This document shows, in pieces, positions 1 to 7,024 of a DNA stretch of 12,483 nt (within the stretch, counting starts at the first letter, position 1; each line of letters opens with the position of its first letter). Source of the DNA: Fimenecus sp051881435 (GTDB lineage: Bacteria > Bacillota > Clostridia > Oscillospirales > Acutalibacteraceae). The stretch is taken from contig JBJEPW010000013.1 of the NCBI GenBank assembly GCA_051881435.1, positions 1-12,483 of the forward strand, given 5' to 3'. A program made the position numbers and the translations under genes. Below the pieces are notes generated by a model. The model was not told the DNA's origin. It worked only from the letters and a program-made list of their open reading frames with translations, and did not search any database.

Positions 1-59
1 CATGTCCTTACACAGGTGTATACCATGTTACTCTTGACACGTGAATCGCCCCTACGGTA
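1..59. other. Downstream edge of the minus-strand operon, with half of a dispersed repeat
   Basis: This short non-coding edge follows the stop codon of the leftmost gene. Positions 41-59 (GTGAATCGCCCCTACGGTA) match one arm of the imperfect palindrome at 11126-11154 in this window, so it looks like a truncated or decayed copy of a dispersed repeat. No T-tract hairpin is visible on the minus strand, so where the operon terminates cannot be seen. Another gene could follow beyond the window. Confidence 0.4.
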
Positions 60-614
60 TTACGCTATGAATTTATAAAGGGACGGGATAAATGTGCCCA
101 AAATATAGGGTACCGCAAAGGAAAATGCAATTGATGTAATAAGTGTAATGCCGAATTTTTCAAGGTATGCCCCCGCAACGAAGATTGCGTAAAAGGGAGC
201 TATCAATATCTTTGCTACAACGCCCTTTTTCTTACCGTAAAAATTCTCTTTAAGCATCATAACATCTTCAACCTGAGGAAACAGGTTTGTGAGCATTGAT
301 ATACCCAGGTAAAGGCATACCCACGCAAAAACATCGCTGAACCGTGCAAAATAATAGATTGTCACGGTACCGTACATAAGAGTTAAAAACCCTAACAAGA
401 GATTAAGGAAAAACGGTATAAAGCAAATATCGAAGCTTGCGCCTTTTCTTTTTATAAGCTCGTGGTCAATATGGGAGAGCATCTCATTAGTCTGAATTAC
501 TCTTGCATCGTCCACAAGAACTTTTGCGGCGCGGCAGCACATATGCTCGAAAAATGCGTGGGTAATCGCTCCCGGGAGAGTTAAAAACTTAACGATAATA
601 TATACTATTCTCAC
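60..614 (-). CDS. Small multi-span membrane protein with an HxxxEH and NLFPxxED pattern (unrecognised)
   Basis: This 184-residue protein is not one I recognise. It begins with GTG at 612-614, inside a GTGA overlap with the stop of the preceding gene. A GGAGG site at 626-630 supports this start and implies translational coupling. Hydrophobic segments lie at about residues 1-25, 64-89, 94-112, 133-151 and 155-177, so it is an integral membrane protein. Residues 19-27 read HAFFEHMCC, putting H19, E23, H24 and two cysteines in or at the end of the first hydrophobic stretch. Residues 110-117 read NLFPQVED, just after the third hydrophobic segment. Site-2-protease-like (M50) enzymes use HExxH in one helix and an NxxPxxxxDG-type motif in a later one. 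The resemblance is partial: spacing and order differ, so protease activity is only a guess. The partner encoded upstream is also membrane-bound, so the two may act together. Confidence 0.85.
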   Translation of the reverse strand: MRIVYIIVKFLTLPGAITHAFFEHMCCRAAKVLVDDARVIQTNEMLSHIDHELIKRKGASFDICFIPFFLNLLLGFLTLMYGTVTIYYFARFSDVFAWVCLYLGISMLTNLFPQVEDVMMLKENFYGKKKGVVAKILIAPFYAIFVAGAYLEKFGITLITSIAFSFAVPYILGTFIPSLYKFIA

Positions 615-2146
615 TGTAAATCATACCTCCCGCTCATGGCGATTTCCGAAAGTGTAATCTTTCCGTCCTTGTAATTTGTAACATCCTCCGAGAAAGGAAT
701 TGCATCGTCACCGTACATTTCTATTTCTTCGGAGATTGTATCGTAAGGCTCTGTATTGTTCAATGCCAAGCCGAGAATTACATATAAATCTCTCGCCTCT
801 GCCAAAGAAGAAAGGGAAGCCGCCTGATTCGCGGCCTGGAATGCTTCGTCCAGTTTGTCGGTTCGCTCGCTTCCGGTGAGTTCTTCTGCCTGCATAACCA
901 GATTAAGAGATGCTTGCATTAACAAAATATATCCGAGCTGGTCATAAATATCTTCGCCGTTTGTGAGGGAATACAGCATATTGAGCCCCTCATCGCAGAT
1001 TTTCAGTCCGTTTTCATAATCCTTATCGCGGTAACGGTAAAGCATTGACTGAATCATATAGCAATCGGGACTTTCGCTGTTTTGAAGCTTTATTTCTTCC
1101 AAAAACGCTTCGGCTTTTTCATAGTTGCCCGATCCCACACAGGTTGAAGCAAGCAAAGGTAAAACAAGGCGCTTTAAGTAATCCGAATTTTCCGCCGTTT
1201 TCTCCAAATGTGCAATAAGCTCTGCCTCGTCTTTTTCAGCAACTCTCGCCGCAGAATATTTAAAGAGATTCAGCCAGCCCTCGTTATAGGTATAAACGGT
1301 TTCCGTTCCGTCAGGGGTGTAATCCTCTTCAGTTTCATCGTGATACTGACCGTTTTTCTCATAAATCTTTTTGCCCGATAACGAATTAAGTCTTTCTATT
1401 ATGCCCTCGTAATCAGAGGCGGCGAAATCGGCAAGGTGATTTTGTATGGAATAAGCAGAAGCATACATTTCATCAATATCCGCCGTTATCTTCTTTGCTT
1501 CTTTAAAAGAGGGAAGTTTAAGAACACTATCGGGCAGATACTCATCACATTCCGACATTGCGGCACTCATATCAAGGAGCAAATATTCCGCCTTAACCCT
1601 TTTGGCAAACAAGCCGTAATACCCCGGCAAATCCTCTTCGTTAATACAGGAAACGGCTTCGTCATACTTTGTCATTGCGGTGTAAAGCTTTTTTTCGTTC
1701 AGTGCCTTATCGCCCAGCTTCATTTTTGAAAAGAGAGGAACATTCGAAGCAAAGAGTATAAATGCGGAAATTACTATTCCCATAACAACTACGATTGCCA
1801 GAACGCCTTTCCAATCGTAGGGGTATTTTTCAAGAATTGCCTCGCAATCCTCGCAAAAAACGCTGTCGGGATTTTTCTTAGTCCCCCTCGGGCGTTCTCC
1901 GCAGCATTCACAAAGCATATCCTCGCTAAGCGGCGCGGCCGGCTTTTTCGATTCGTCAAGAGAAAGCTCTTTCGGATTGTAGCCCTCAACCTCAATGGTA
2001 TCAAGGTCTTCTATATCTGCTGCGTCCTCGGCATCCTGCACGGCTTTATCAAGTTCTTCCTTGAAAATCCTTGCAAGCTCCTCCATTTCGTCGCGGTAGT
2101 CGTTATTTTCAGGCTGACCGCCGTTTTTGGTTTTATCCTTGCTCAA
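611..2146 (-). CDS. Zinc-ribbon, single-membrane-span protein with a large helical-repeat (TPR-like) outer domain
   Basis: This is a 511-residue protein of unknown function. The start is TTG at 2144-2146, preceded by a perfect AAGGAGG (2155-2161) eight bases away. The N-terminal 75 residues are very acidic and low in complexity. A probable zinc ribbon follows, with C79-x2-C82 and C98-x2-C101. One transmembrane helix lies at about residues 113-134. The remaining ~370 residues are helix-rich, with TPR-like stretches such as GDKALNEKKLYTAMTKYDEA just after the membrane and YEKAEAFLEEIK in the middle. By the positive-inside rule the ribbon is probably cytoplasmic and the repeat domain outside, though the acidic N-terminus makes this uncertain. 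It sits 26 bases after the GH16 gene and overlaps the next gene by four bases. It could be a scaffold or sensor for cell-surface assembly, but nothing in the sequence fixes the role. Confidence 0.88.
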   Translation of the reverse strand: MSKDKTKNGGQPENNDYRDEMEELARIFKEELDKAVQDAEDAADIEDLDTIEVEGYNPKELSLDESKKPAAPLSEDMLCECCGERPRGTKKNPDSVFCEDCEAILEKYPYDWKGVLAIVVVMGIVISAFILFASNVPLFSKMKLGDKALNEKKLYTAMTKYDEAVSCINEEDLPGYYGLFAKRVKAEYLLLDMSAAMSECDEYLPDSVLKLPSFKEAKKITADIDEMYASAYSIQNHLADFAASDYEGIIERLNSLSGKKIYEKNGQYHDETEEDYTPDGTETVYTYNEGWLNLFKYSAARVAEKDEAELIAHLEKTAENSDYLKRLVLPLLASTCVGSGNYEKAEAFLEEIKLQNSESPDCYMIQSMLYRYRDKDYENGLKICDEGLNMLYSLTNGEDIYDQLGYILLMQASLNLVMQAEELTGSERTDKLDEAFQAANQAASLSSLAEARDLYVILGLALNNTEPYDTISEEIEMYGDDAIPFSEDVTNYKDGKITLSEIAMSGRYDLQ

Positions 2147-2172
2147 AGAATATACCTCCTTTTGAATGTATA

Positions 2173-3270
2173 TCAGTTATCAAAATCAAGTGCACCCGGG
2201 AATTTATCATCCTCAATTTCGTATTGAGAATAAATCTCGTTCTGCCACACCTTTACATAGTCAATTACAAACTCGCTGTCGGAGGAATGGTCGAATTGGC
2301 CGATTTTCTGACCGTGAGGTCCCCAACCGTCGCCTGCGTCAATCTCAACGGTGAGGCGTAAAAACTCCTTAACCTTTGAAACTCCGCCGCCCATTGTAGC
2401 CCAGGTAGGCTCGCCGTCTATGTAAAAAACATAATACTCGGGAGTCCATTTAAGGGCAAAGGTATGAAATTCACCGTCATAAAGGTTTTGCTCCAAATTC
2501 AGTATATGATCGTCAACCTTGCCGTATTTCCCGTAACCGTTCCACAAAAGAGCGTGGCCCATACGGCTTATCTTATTTCTGCGAAAAGCGCTTTCGTATA
2601 TGTCGATTTCGGTACCGTCAACACCCTCACTTGCAATCTTTCTCATATTTGAGGATTGGAGCCAGAAAGCCGACCAAAGTCCGTCGGTATCGGGGAATTT
2701 AACCTTTGCCTCAAAATAACCGAAAGCCTGTGCAAAGAGAAGCTCGTCGGCAGAGCCCTTATTGTTGTTACTGTCACCGACAACTTTTCTCGTTTCAATT
2801 CCGCTTGTAAAACGGCCCTCTGCGGGGCAGTTACCGTCGCAGGTGTGATTTTCCTCATATCTTGAATGAATAATCACCGTGCCGTTTCTAACCTCCACCA
2901 TATTCGGACACCACCAGCACGCCTGCTCGGGCTTTGCTTCGTCGTTGCTTTCCCAACGGATTGCATGAGGCGAGGTGGTCCAGATTTCACGGCTTCCGTT
3001 GTATCTTTCTCCGAATTTGATGTTCTGATTAAGAGCCGTACCCTCAAAATCGTCCTCAAAAACCATATACCAGCCGTCCTGACCGAGAACGGGCAGGGAT
3101 AAATCATATCCAGCATCGCGCCAGCTTTCGTCAACCTTGTACTTGTTTTTATCCTTGATTACAAGCACTGTCGCCGTAACGGCAACGGCAATTACAAGAA
3201 TTACCGCCGTTATAATTCCCAACGTCATTTTAAGCTTTTTCCCTTTTTCCCTGTTTTCTTTTATTCTCAT
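2173..3270 (-). CDS. Membrane-anchored glycoside hydrolase family 16 (beta-glucanase/laminarinase-like)
   Basis: This 365-residue protein begins with a short basic tail and a hydrophobic helix (about residues 15-38) without a clear cleavage site, so it is probably a signal-anchored extracellular enzyme. The catalytic core shows the GH16 signature EIDIYE at 221-226. From the family, E221 would be the nucleophile, D223 the helper and E226 the acid/base, for retaining cleavage of beta-1,3 or beta-1,3/1,4 glucans. Other GH16-like segments are FEDDFEG (71-77), GYFEAKVKFP (184-193), LWSAFWL (198-204) and FHTFALKW (268-275). An unusual segment carries C118, C121, C144 and C148, which may form disulfides or bind a metal. 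It begins 15 bases after the secA stop with a GAGGAC ribosome site. The exact substrate cannot be read; GH16 also includes carrageenases, agarases and transglycosylases. Confidence 0.93.
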   Translation of the reverse strand: MRIKENREKGKKLKMTLGIITAVILVIAVAVTATVLVIKDKNKYKVDESWRDAGYDLSLPVLGQDGWYMVFEDDFEGTALNQNIKFGERYNGSREIWTTSPHAIRWESNDEAKPEQACWWCPNMVEVRNGTVIIHSRYEENHTCDGNCPAEGRFTSGIETRKVVGDSNNNKGSADELLFAQAFGYFEAKVKFPDTDGLWSAFWLQSSNMRKIASEGVDGTEIDIYESAFRRNKISRMGHALLWNGYGKYGKVDDHILNLEQNLYDGEFHTFALKWTPEYYVFYIDGEPTWATMGGGVSKVKEFLRLTVEIDAGDGWGPHGQKIGQFDHSSDSEFVIDYVKVWQNEIYSQYEIEDDKFPGALDFDN

Positions 3271-3285
3271 TATCAGTCCTCGTAA

Positions 3286-6015
3286 TTACTCCTCGTTCAT
3301 ACCGCAGCACTTTTTATACTTTTTGCCGCTTCCGCAGGGGCAGGGGTCGTTTCTGCCGACTTTCTGCCCTTTTCTGACAGGCTGTTTTTTGTCACTGCCG
3401 TCATCTGCGCCGCTTGTGGCGGTAATTTTAGCCGCCTGCTCGCGCTTAACATCTTCCTCACTCTTTAAACGGAAGGTAAGCATTGTTGTAACGGTGCCTT
3501 CACGGATAAGTGCGGTCATCTCGTCAAACATATCGAAGCTTTCCATTCGGAATGCCACAACAGGGTCCTGCTGGCCGTAGGAGCGGAGATAAATACCTCT
3601 TTTAAGCTCCTCCATAGCGTCAAGATGATCCATCCAGCGCATATCAACATTGTGAAGCAATACCTTGCGTTCAAGCTCGGACATTATTGCTTCTCCGTAC
3701 TCCTCTCTCTTGGCATTGTATAAATCCATAGCCTTGTTATAGAAATACTCTCTGAATTGGGCGCTTTCCGTATATTTGTTCTCAATATCGGGCTCTGCAA
3801 GGTAACGGAGCTTCCCGATAAGACCGTTTATATTCCAATCCTCAACTGCGTTTGAGGCAGGGCAGTAAAATTCAACGGTTTCGGAGATATAGTCGTCAAT
3901 CATTTTAAGGATTGTTGCGTGAATATCCGCACCGTCAAGAACACGGTTACGCTGGCCGTAAACAACCTCTCTCTGCTTGTTCATTACATCGTCAAAGCGG
4001 AGAACATTGCGGCGTGCGGCAAAGTTATTGCCCTCAACCTTTTTCTGTGCGCCCTCAATGGTGCTTGTGAACAATTTTGCCTCAATAGGCATATCGCCCA
4101 CACTCTTGAAAGTATCAAGAATATTATAAAATCTGTCGCCTGCGAAAAGCCTTAAAAGCTCGTCCTCGGCGGAAAGGTAGAACTTACTGCGTCCGGGATC
4201 GCCCTGACGGCCTGCACGGCCTCTCAACTGATTGTCAATTCGGCGTGACTCGTGGCGCTCTGTACCGATTATAAACAAACCGCCTGCTTCACGCACCTTG
4301 TCTGCTTCGTCTTTGAGCTGGTCTTTATATTCTTTCTCCAGCTCCTGATATGTTTTTCTCGCTTCGAGAATATCTGTGTTATCAGTCTCGGCAAAGCCTG
4401 TTGCCTCTGCAATAAGCTCGTCTGAAAAATCCATTCTTCTCATTTCGGAACGAGCCATATAGTCGGGGTTGCCGCCTAAAATAATATCCGTTCCGCGTCC
4501 TGCCATATTGGTAGCGATGGTAACTGCTCCCAAAGAGCCTGCCTGAGCGATAATCTCGGCTTCCTTTTCGTGATACTTGGCATTGAGCACCTCATGCTTA
4601 ATGCCGCGCTTTTTCAAAGCCTTGCTTAAAAGCTCACTCTTTTCAATATTTGTTGTACCCACAAGCACGGGCTGACCGATTTTGTTACATTCGAGTATCT
4701 GCTCGATTATGGCGTTAAACTTTGCCGCCTCGGTCTTATAAAGAACATCGTCCTCGTCATTTCTGATCATAGGCTTGTTGGTGGGGATTTCAATAACATC
4801 AAGATTGTAAATCTCCTGGAACTCCTGACTTTCCGTCATAGCCGTACCTGTCATACCCGAAAGCTTGGAATAAAGGCGGAAATAGTTCTGGAATGTGATT
4901 GTGGCAAGAGTTTTTGACTCGCGCTCAACCTTAACATTTTCCTTTGCCTCAATTGCCTGATGAAGACCGTCGGAATAACGGCGGCCGTTCATAATGCGTC
5001 CCGTAAATTCGTCAACTATAAGCACCTGACCGTCTTTAACAACATAGTCAACATCCCGCTTCATAACGCCGATTGCCTTTATAGCAAGGTCGATATGATG
5101 CTGAATTGTAAGGTTTTCAACATCGGCAAGGTTTTCTATACCGAAAAATGCCTCCGCCTTTTTAATACCGTTTTTGGTAAGAGATGCTGTCTTTGCCTTT
5201 TCGTCAACTATGAAATCATCGTCCTCGCCCACAATATCCTCGTAGTTTTGCTTGGAGTCGATTTCCTTTACCTTGAACATTTTAAGGCGTTTTGCAAAAT
5301 CGTTGGTGATTTTGTAAAGGTCGGTGGATTTATCCCCCATACCTGAAATGATAAGGGGAGTTCTCGCCTCGTCAATAAGGATTGAGTCAACCTCATCGAC
5401 AATAGCGAAGTTATGACCTCTCTGTACTCTTTGCTCTGCATAGATAACCATATTGTCACGAAGATAGTCAAAGCCCATCTCGTTGTTTGTGCCGTATGTT
5501 ATATCGCAGTTGTAAGCCTTTCGTCTTTCCTCACCGTCAAGGTCGTGAACAATTAGACCTACCGTAAGTCCCAAAAATCTGTAAAGCTTGCCCATCCATT
5601 CGGAGTCACGGCGTGCAAGATAATCGTTGACGGTAACAATGTGAACGCCTTTTCCCGAAAGAGCGTTAAGATAAGCGGGAAGCGTTGCAACAAGAGTTTT
5701 ACCCTCACCTGTGCGCATCTCGGCAATTCTGCCTTGATGAAGAACAATACCGCCGATAATCTGCACGGGGAAATGGCGCATATTAAGCACACGGGCGCTC
5801 GCCTCACGGCACACCGCAAAAGCCTCGGGCAGAATATCGTCCAGCGTCTCGCCCTTTTGGAGTCTTTCTTTAAATTCAGGCGTTTTTGCTTGAAGCTGAG
5901 CGTCGGTAAGCGCCTTATATTCCTCTTCAAGAGCTAAAACCTGTTTTTGAATGGGGAGTATTCTTTTAACCTCCCGCGAGGAGTAATCCCCGAATATTTT
6001 TTTAAGCAGTGACAT
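3286..6015 (-). CDS. secA: Preprotein translocase ATPase SecA
   Basis: SecA is the motor that binds preproteins and drives them through SecYEG by ATP hydrolysis. It cycles between cytosol and membrane. The protein is 909 residues, a normal length. Walker A is TGEGKT at residues 102-107 and Walker B/DEAD is DEVD at 207-210. The second helicase lobe carries the GTERHESRRIDNQLRGRAGR region. The C-terminus is a classic SEC-C zinc motif with C892, C894, C903 and C904, known in other SecA proteins to contact SecB or phospholipids. The ATG at 6013-6015 gives the standard SecA N-terminus and has an AAAGGA-type ribosome site. It is the first gene of the minus-strand unit, divergent from the SCP2/transketolase operon. 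In many Firmicutes secA is followed by prfB; here a GH16 enzyme and membrane proteins follow instead. Confidence 0.99.
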   Translation of the reverse strand: MSLLKKIFGDYSSREVKRILPIQKQVLALEEEYKALTDAQLQAKTPEFKERLQKGETLDDILPEAFAVCREASARVLNMRHFPVQIIGGIVLHQGRIAEMRTGEGKTLVATLPAYLNALSGKGVHIVTVNDYLARRDSEWMGKLYRFLGLTVGLIVHDLDGEERRKAYNCDITYGTNNEMGFDYLRDNMVIYAEQRVQRGHNFAIVDEVDSILIDEARTPLIISGMGDKSTDLYKITNDFAKRLKMFKVKEIDSKQNYEDIVGEDDDFIVDEKAKTASLTKNGIKKAEAFFGIENLADVENLTIQHHIDLAIKAIGVMKRDVDYVVKDGQVLIVDEFTGRIMNGRRYSDGLHQAIEAKENVKVERESKTLATITFQNYFRLYSKLSGMTGTAMTESQEFQEIYNLDVIEIPTNKPMIRNDEDDVLYKTEAAKFNAIIEQILECNKIGQPVLVGTTNIEKSELLSKALKKRGIKHEVLNAKYHEKEAEIIAQAGSLGAVTIATNMAGRGTDIILGGNPDYMARSEMRRMDFSDELIAEATGFAETDNTDILEARKTYQELEKEYKDQLKDEADKVREAGGLFIIGTERHESRRIDNQLRGRAGRQGDPGRSKFYLSAEDELLRLFAGDRFYNILDTFKSVGDMPIEAKLFTSTIEGAQKKVEGNNFAARRNVLRFDDVMNKQREVVYGQRNRVLDGADIHATILKMIDDYISETVEFYCPASNAVEDWNINGLIGKLRYLAEPDIENKYTESAQFREYFYNKAMDLYNAKREEYGEAIMSELERKVLLHNVDMRWMDHLDAMEELKRGIYLRSYGQQDPVVAFRMESFDMFDEMTALIREGTVTTMLTFRLKSEEDVKREQAAKITATSGADDGSDKKQPVRKGQKVGRNDPCPCGSGKKYKKCCGMNEE

Positions 6016-6113
6016 AAGAAAAGTCCTTTCGCATAAAATTCAATTATTGACACATTTGTGTTTTCTGTTCAGTTACGGTACATATGTGCGTACATACCCA
6101 TAATAATAAAGAC

Positions 6114-6142
6114 ATTATAACATAAGAAAAGGAAAAAATCAC
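6114..6142 (-). promoter_or_regulatory. Extended -10 promoter of the secA unit
   Basis: On the minus strand, 6114-6122 reads TGTTATAAT, an extended -10 element with a perfect TATAAT (6114-6119). The best -35 at a 17-base spacing is GTGATT (6137-6142), matching TTGACA at only three of six positions, which an extended -10 commonly offsets. The expected transcript start near 6107 gives a leader of about 90 bases before the secA ATG. Confidence 0.6.
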
Positions 6143-6162
6143 TAACAAATTGTGAATTTTTA

Positions 6163-6177
6163 CAAGAAAATTTCTTG
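6163..6177. promoter_or_regulatory. Candidate operator: dyad overlapping the -35 box of the plus-strand operon
   Basis: The sequence CAAGAAA-A-TTTCTTG has two perfect 7-base arms around one central base. Its right arm overlaps the first three bases of the proposed -35 box (6175-6180), the usual place for a repressor site. No regulator gene is adjacent to name the binding protein, and AT-rich DNA yields some dyads by chance. Confidence 0.4.
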
Positions 6178-6203
6178 ATTTTACCCAAAAAATTTGTTAT
6201 CCT
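6175..6203 (+). promoter_or_regulatory. Promoter of the SCP2/aminotransferase/transketolase operon
   Basis: TTGATT (6175-6180) and TATCCT (6198-6203) are separated by exactly 17 bases. Each matches the sigma-A consensus at four of six positions. The expected transcript starts near 6210, about 38 bases before the ATG at 6248. An AAGGAGG site is at 6232-6238. Confidence 0.5.
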
Positions 6204-6247
6204 TTACTTGTAGTGTGACATCATATCTTATAAGGAGGAGCAAATAT

Positions 6248-7009
6248 ATGACTGATGCAAGAACAATGGCGTATATAAATATGTACGCTGTGCTCGGAAC
6301 GCTTGAAAATCTTTGCGAGCTTGACGATAAGGCAAAAGAAATTCTTTCAACTCTTAAAAAGCCCGTATCGCTTGCTTTCGAGGTAAAGGACGGTCCTGCC
6401 GCTACTTTGACATTCACGGCAAAGGGCTGCCGTATGGAGGACGGTGTTACTAAATGTGACATTAAAATTCCCGTATCTTCCTGCGAAAAATTCAACAAGA
6501 TAATCAACGGTGAGACAACGCCTATCCCCACAAAGGGACTTACAAAGGTAAGTTTTCTTCTGAAAACCTTTACAGCTCTTACCGACAGATTGACGGAGCT
6601 TATGCGCCCCACGGAGGAGGCTTTGAAAGACCCCGCTTTCTTTGAGCTTTCAACAGTACTTACTTTCTACACAATTTCCGTTGCTCTTTCACAGATAGGA
6701 AATCAGGACGCAATCGGTAAGGCAAGCGCATCTTATATTGCAGACGGTGATGTTTGCTTTGCAATTAAAGACGGCCCCGCCGCTACAATCCGCACAAAGA
6801 ACAATCACCTTGTAACAATTAAAAAGCCGCCTGAAAATCCCCGTGCGATTATGCAGTTCGATAACATTCAACTTGCCAATGACCTTTTCAACGGCAGAAT
6901 AAATTCTCTTGAATGTATCGGCAGAGGAACGGTTGAAATCAGAGGTATGCTTTCAATGGTTGACAATCTGAACAGAATTCTTGACAGAGTTGCACTGTAT
7001 TTGGCATAA
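6248..7009 (+). CDS. Two-domain SCP2-like (sterol-carrier-type) lipid-binding protein, copy 1
   Basis: The chosen start is ATG at 6248, nine bases after a strong AAGGAGG (6232-6238), giving 253 residues. An upstream in-frame ATG at 6194 lies inside the promoter and lacks a ribosome site. The protein appears to be two SCP2-type domains in tandem. KDGPAAT occurs at residues 47-53 and again at 174-180, each followed by a strand-rich stretch and a helix. The second half ends in FNGRINSLECIGRGTVEIRG, which resembles the SCP2 pattern of a helix, a small glycine-rich turn and a final amphipathic helix. SCP2 domains bind lipids, acyl-CoA or sterols in a hydrophobic tunnel, usually without catalysis. 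There is no signal peptide or membrane segment, so it is probably cytoplasmic. As first gene of the operon it may present or sequester a hydrophobic substrate for the enzymes that follow. The family call rests on motif recognition alone. Confidence 0.75.
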   Translation: MTDARTMAYINMYAVLGTLENLCELDDKAKEILSTLKKPVSLAFEVKDGPAATLTFTAKGCRMEDGVTKCDIKIPVSSCEKFNKIINGETTPIPTKGLTKVSFLLKTFTALTDRLTELMRPTEEALKDPAFFELSTVLTFYTISVALSQIGNQDAIGKASASYIADGDVCFAIKDGPAATIRTKNNHLVTIKKPPENPRAIMQFDNIQLANDLFNGRINSLECIGRGTVEIRGMLSMVDNLNRILDRVALYLA

Positions 7010-7024
7010 GGAGGCGCAGTTGAT

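Larger units (their letters stand above)
6016..6247. promoter_or_regulatory. Divergent intergenic region driving secA and the SCP2/transketolase operon
   Basis: These 232 AT-rich bases separate two divergent units and hold promoters for both, detailed in separate entries. Also present is an imperfect hairpin at about 6133-6162, pairing AAAATCAC-like and GTGAATTTT arms, close to the -35 region of secA. The leader of secA is about 90 bases long. No riboswitch or T-box fold was recognised. Confidence 0.7.

Noticed and set aside
3137..3580. Plus-strand open frame of 147 codons with hydrophobic stretches, opposite the GH16 start and secA end
   Set aside because: It is antisense to two clear genes, its hydrophobicity mirrors the opposite-strand membrane anchor, and it lacks a convincing ribosome site.
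6069..6095. Eight-codon leader peptide (minus strand) in the secA 5' leader, as a SecM-like arrest peptide
   Set aside because: The frame is too short for a known arrest peptide and has no clear ribosome site or stalling motif.
6194..6247. N-terminal extension of SCP2-like copy 1 from an ATG at 6194
   Set aside because: That ATG lies within the promoter spacer and has no ribosome site; the ATG at 6248 has AAGGAGG at ideal spacing.
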